Below, one piece after another: positions 7,302-9,860 of a DNA stretch of 9,860 nt (the stretch's first letter is position 1; the number at the start of each line of letters is the position of its first letter). The position numbers and the translations under genes are program-made. The notes beneath the pieces are model-generated. The model had not been told where the DNA came from and ran no database searches. It worked only from the letters and a program-made list of their open reading frames with translations. Origin of the DNA: B4-G1 sp964393895 (lineage in GTDB: Bacteria; Chloroflexota; Anaerolineae; B4-G1); assembly GCA_964393895.1 (NCBI GenBank), contig CAYMWP010000157.1:1-9860 (forward strand). Reading direction: 5' to 3'.

Positions 7302-8483
7302 TCAATTTGCTCTACTGCGAGTGGCAACGTCAAATATGACGGCACCTGCAAGCACAAGAGCTCTGACCATGTACTGGATGGATATGTCCCAGCCCAGAAG
7401 GTTCATACCGTTCGTCAGTGAGGCCATAACCAACGCACCGAGGATCGATCCGGTAACCTTGCCAACGCCACCGGCCACGGCTGCTCCACCGACAAAGGCC
7501 GCGGCGATGGCATCCAATTCCATACCCCTTCCGGCGATCGTTGTGGCAGACCGTAACCAGGACGCATACAAGATACCCGCCAAGGCGGTTAGCAGACCCA
7601 TCGAACCAAAAACCAGAAAGGTGATTTTCCTAACACTGATGCCGTTCAGCTCAGCCGCCTCTGGGTTCCCGCCGACGGCGTAGATATGCCGGCCGACTAC
7701 CGTCTTGGTCGTGATGTAGGAATACGCGAGAACCACGACTATCAGGATTACCGCAGCCCAAGATAGCCCCTGGTATCCTGCCATCATCCACGTGACGCCG
7801 CCGATCACAAGCGACACGAATACCAATTTCAGGATGAACATGTTCAGCGGCAGTACTTCAAAGTGGTAGGCCTGCGTCTTTTTGCGATTGTTGATTTCGC
7901 TGGCAATGAACAGAACGATGGCCAATAAACCGAGGAGTGATGTTACTTTGTGTACTTCTGGCAAGATCCCAAGGCCAGGAATGTCGGGAATAAAACCGTT
8001 TCCCAGGGCGTTGAAAGCCTCGTTCTCAATGACGATCGTGCCCGTGCTTCTAGTCACTAGCTGCAAGAATCCCTGGTAAAACAGCCATCCGGCAAGTGTA
8101 GCAACAAAGGCAGGGATTCCCATCTGCGCCACCAGGAAAGCGGTTACCAGTCCACCCACAATGCCGAGCGCCAGTACAAGCGGTATGGTCGCATAGACAG
8201 GCAAAAGCCAGTATTTCAGGGCGATTGCCGCGACAGCGCCGAGGGTGCCTGCGAGGTAGCCGACCGACAGATCGATATGACGGATGACAATCACCAGGGT
8301 CATGCCAACTGCCAAGACGGCGATGTAGCTCGTCGCGTTCACCAGATTGCCGATGTTCCTCGGCGAGATAAAGAGGCCTTTCGTCGCGATGGTAAAGAAC
8401 ACAACGATCATGAGAAAGGCAATATACATGCCGTAATCACGAATGCTGTGCCGTTGAGCCTTGAGTGTATCTATGAAAGACAT
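7302..8483 (-). CDS. Sugar ABC transporter permease, XylH/BPD_transp_2 family
   Basis: This 393-aa inner-membrane permease is the same length as E. coli XylH. About ten to twelve hydrophobic segments are visible (roughly 17-38, 50-67, 75-90, 98-119, 123-143, 179-195, 216-234, 240-257, 288-308, 323-338, 344-360, 371-387). The family landmarks are HIDLSVG (69-75), MGIPAFVATLAG (121-132), the cytoplasmic coupling loop GRHIYAVGGNPEAAELNGI (264-282), and ELDAIAAAFVGG with GGVGKVTGSILGA near the end. It should form the channel for monosaccharide uptake with the ATPase and binding protein encoded upstream. The start is set by a strong GGGGAGG site (8488-8494, 4-nt spacer), and the ATPase stop codon is 18 bp upstream. 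Pentose uptake (xylose type) is likely, but the exact sugar cannot be read from the sequence. Confidence 0.95.
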   Translation of the reverse strand: MSFIDTLKAQRHSIRDYGMYIAFLMIVVFFTIATKGLFISPRNIGNLVNATSYIAVLAVGMTLVIVIRHIDLSVGYLAGTLGAVAAIALKYWLLPVYATIPLVLALGIVGGLVTAFLVAQMGIPAFVATLAGWLFYQGFLQLVTRSTGTIVIENEAFNALGNGFIPDIPGLGILPEVHKVTSLLGLLAIVLFIASEINNRKKTQAYHFEVLPLNMFILKLVFVSLVIGGVTWMMAGYQGLSWAAVILIVVVLAYSYITTKTVVGRHIYAVGGNPEAAELNGISVRKITFLVFGSMGLLTALAGILYASWLRSATTIAGRGMELDAIAAAFVGGAAVAGGVGKVTGSILGALVMASLTNGMNLLGWDISIQYMVRALVLAGAVIFDVATRSRAN

Positions 8484-8501
8484 TGATCCTCCCCGTCGAG
8501 A

Positions 8502-9290
8502 TCAGCCAACTGCTGCGTTGGCAAAGTCGTCACGGGCGCCGATCATATAGGCCACCACCCGCTCCCGGAACTCGTCAATGTCGCCCACGACGCGGGTGTC
8601 GCGGACCTTGCGCCCCTGGCGCAGCACCACCAACCGGTCACTCACGCTATAGATATCTTCCAGGCGGTGGCTGATGATGATGATCGAAGCGCCCTGCGCC
8701 TTGAGCTCTCGTACCAGGTCAAGTACTTGGCTGATGGCCGCCACGCTCAGGGCCGCCGTGGGCTCGTCCATGATAATCACCTTGGAGTCGAAAGCTGTCG
8801 CGCGGGCAATGGCCACCGCCTGGCGCTGGCCACCGGACAGCAGCCTTTCCACCAGCAAGCGCACAGAGGGGATGTTAATCTTGAGACGATCGAGCAGGCG
8901 TCGCGCCTCTTGCTCCATGCGGCGGCTGTCCATCACCCCGAACGGACCGAGCTCTACGCTGACCGCTTCTCGTCCGAGGAAAACGTTGGAAGTCACGTCC
9001 AGATTGTTGGCAAGAGCCAGGTCCTGATACACCATCTCGATGCCCAGCCGGCGCGCATCCAAGGGGTTCGTCATATGCACCTTCCTACCTTCGATGAGGA
9101 TCTCTCCTTCCTCAGGGATGTAGGCCCCACTGAGAACTTTCATCAGGGTGGACTTGCCGGCGGCGTTGTCGCCTACTAACCCCAACACTTCATTGTGGTC
9201 CAATACCAGGTCTACCCCGCACAGGGCCTGGACAGCACCAAAGTTCTTTCTGATGTTCCGCATTTCTACGACGGCAGTGGCTTCTGTCAT
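8502..9290 (-). CDS. Sugar ABC transporter ATP-binding protein, single-domain (FrcA-like, CUT2)
   Basis: This ATPase is 262 aa from the ATG at 9290. All ABC motifs are present: Walker A GDNAAGKST (40-48), Q-loop Q89 in MVYQDLAL, signature LSGGQ (151-155), Walker B VIIMDEP (171-177), and the switch histidine in ISHRLED (H208). It hydrolyses ATP at the inner face of the membrane to drive import through the XylH-like permease. It has one nucleotide-binding domain, whereas E. coli XylG, RbsA and MglA have two fused. It would therefore work as a homodimer, as expected for FrcA-type ATPases. The frame stays open to a GTG at 9365, but that start lies inside the intergenic stem-loop and adds residues atypical of the family. 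An in-frame ATG at 9302, four codons before the chosen start (adding MVRP), is also possible. Confidence 0.95.
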   Translation of the reverse strand: MTEATAVVEMRNIRKNFGAVQALCGVDLVLDHNEVLGLVGDNAAGKSTLMKVLSGAYIPEEGEILIEGRKVHMTNPLDARRLGIEMVYQDLALANNLDVTSNVFLGREAVSVELGPFGVMDSRRMEQEARRLLDRLKINIPSVRLLVERLLSGGQRQAVAIARATAFDSKVIIMDEPTAALSVAAISQVLDLVRELKAQGASIIIISHRLEDIYSVSDRLVVLRQGRKVRDTRVVGDIDEFRERVVAYMIGARDDFANAAVG

Positions 9291-9334
9291 TGGTCTCACC
9301 ATTCTCCCTTTGTCAGAGTGCGAATGCCAGAGGA

Positions 9335-9376
9335 ATGCAGGAATAGTGACGGACTGGGCCAGCACTATTCCTGCAT
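9335..9376 (-). repeat. Perfect 14-bp inverted repeat (mRNA stem-loop) between binding-protein and ATPase genes
   Basis: The arms ATGCAGGAATAGTG (9335-9348) and CACTATTCCTGCAT (9363-9376) are exact reverse complements around a 14-nt loop. It starts 18 bp past the stop of the binding-protein gene. No U-run follows on the minus strand, so it is unlikely to be a full terminator. In sugar ABC operons a hairpin at this place commonly protects the upstream mRNA and lets the binding protein be made in excess. That role is inferred here. Confidence 0.7.
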
Positions 9377-9393
9377 ATACAGATCACGGTCCC

Positions 9394-9860
9394 TTAGGGC
9401 AATCCAGTAAACTCGCTGGCGTCGTAGTAGCCAGAGTCGATCAGAGCCTCTTGTACATTGGTCTGGTCAACCGTGACGACCACGGATGGCTTGGCAGGGA
9501 CGTCTACCACGCCGTTGTTGTAGGTCGCCGTTTGCTCAGGGGTGCCACCCGTGAGATAGGCGACCGCGGCGGCGATGGCATCACTGACCAGCGTGCGGAC
9601 GTCCTTCAGGACGGTCATTGACTGTTTGCCATCAATGATGTACTGGACGGAGGGAATCTCGGCGTCCTGACCGGTGACGACGTAGCTGGTGACATCGCTG
9701 TCGGCAGCAAAGACATCGGCAATGGCGCGCGCGGTGCCGTCGTTCGGGGCCAGGATGAAGACATCGCCCTTGTCGGCAGCGGCAGCGGCCGTCAGGTGGG
9801 CCTCTGCCAGGTTCTTGGCCACATCGAACTGCCACTCGGTGGTCACCTGGCCGATGATCT
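9394..9860 (-). CDS. Sugar ABC transporter substrate-binding protein, XylF/ChvE-like (C-terminal part)
   Basis: This is the C-terminal 154 residues of a periplasmic-binding-protein type 1 sugar receptor. The frame is open to the window edge, so the start and signal sequence are missing. DVFILAPNDGTARAIADVF and VVTGQDAEIPSVQYIIDGKQ, followed by TVLKDVRTLVSDA, are characteristic of the XylF/ChvE group of xylose or multi-sugar binding proteins. The Asp in GQDAE is expected at the sugar site. The protein should capture an aldose outside the membrane and deliver it to the permease encoded downstream. It is the first visible gene of the operon, and the promoter lies outside the window. Confidence 0.93.
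   Translation of the reverse strand, partial: IIGQVTTEWQFDVAKNLAEAHLTAAAAADKGDVFILAPNDGTARAIADVFAADSDVTSYVVTGQDAEIPSVQYIIDGKQSMTVLKDVRTLVSDAIAAAVAYLTGGTPEQTATYNNGVVDVPAKPSVVVTVDQTNVQEALIDSGYYDASEFTGLP

Noticed and set aside
9291..9365. Longer ATPase start at a GTG (9365)
   Set aside because: That start lies inside the 14-bp stem-loop, and the extra 25 residues are unlike the N-termini of the family. The domain begins naturally just after the ATG at 9290.
1..9860. Mobile elements, tRNA genes or CRISPR arrays
   Set aside because: I saw no transposase, terminal repeats, cloverleaf-like sequence or regular repeat-spacer pattern in the window.

Overview
All seven supportable genes lie on the minus strand, so transcription runs from high to low coordinates. 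The window is GC-rich and densely coded. A bacterial XPB helicase cassette next to a XylF/ChvE-type sugar ABC operon suggests a bacterium of the Chloroflexota type. That placement is inferred from gene style only, because the window has no rRNA or other phylogenetic marker.

Region 1 (9860 down to 7302) is a monosaccharide ABC importer in the order binding protein (C-terminal part only, cut by the window edge), single-domain ATPase, permease. A perfect 14-bp inverted repeat sits between the binding protein and the ATPase genes. The operon ends at two consecutive strong hairpins (7249-7213 and 7200-7167).

Region 2 (7094 down to 41) is a four-gene cassette. It begins with a full-length XPB-type superfamily 2 helicase, preceded by a plausible promoter that would give a nearly leaderless transcript. 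Three large proteins follow with gaps of 19, about 35-44 and 1 nt: 612 aa, 773 aa (with an N-terminal SWIM zinc-binding motif) and 353 aa. By eye, these three look like diverged relatives of one another. Each has an early helical, SAP-like segment followed by a W/LD...VL helix, and a later segment around a 'LP/PP..W' motif. The 612- and 773-aa proteins also end in a domain that resembles the N-terminal domain of the XPB helicase itself (the Helicase_C_3 / XPB-Ssl2 N-terminal-like family). The 353-aa protein stops inside the region where its two relatives continue, and all three reading frames close just beyond it.

The best candidate for an under-described system is this cassette: an XPB translocase encoded with three mutually related satellite proteins, one of which carries a SWIM motif. 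A nucleic-acid transaction (repair, transcription-coupled processing, or defence) is a reasonable inference. The sequence shows no nuclease or other effector that would decide between these. The sugar operon looks ordinary.
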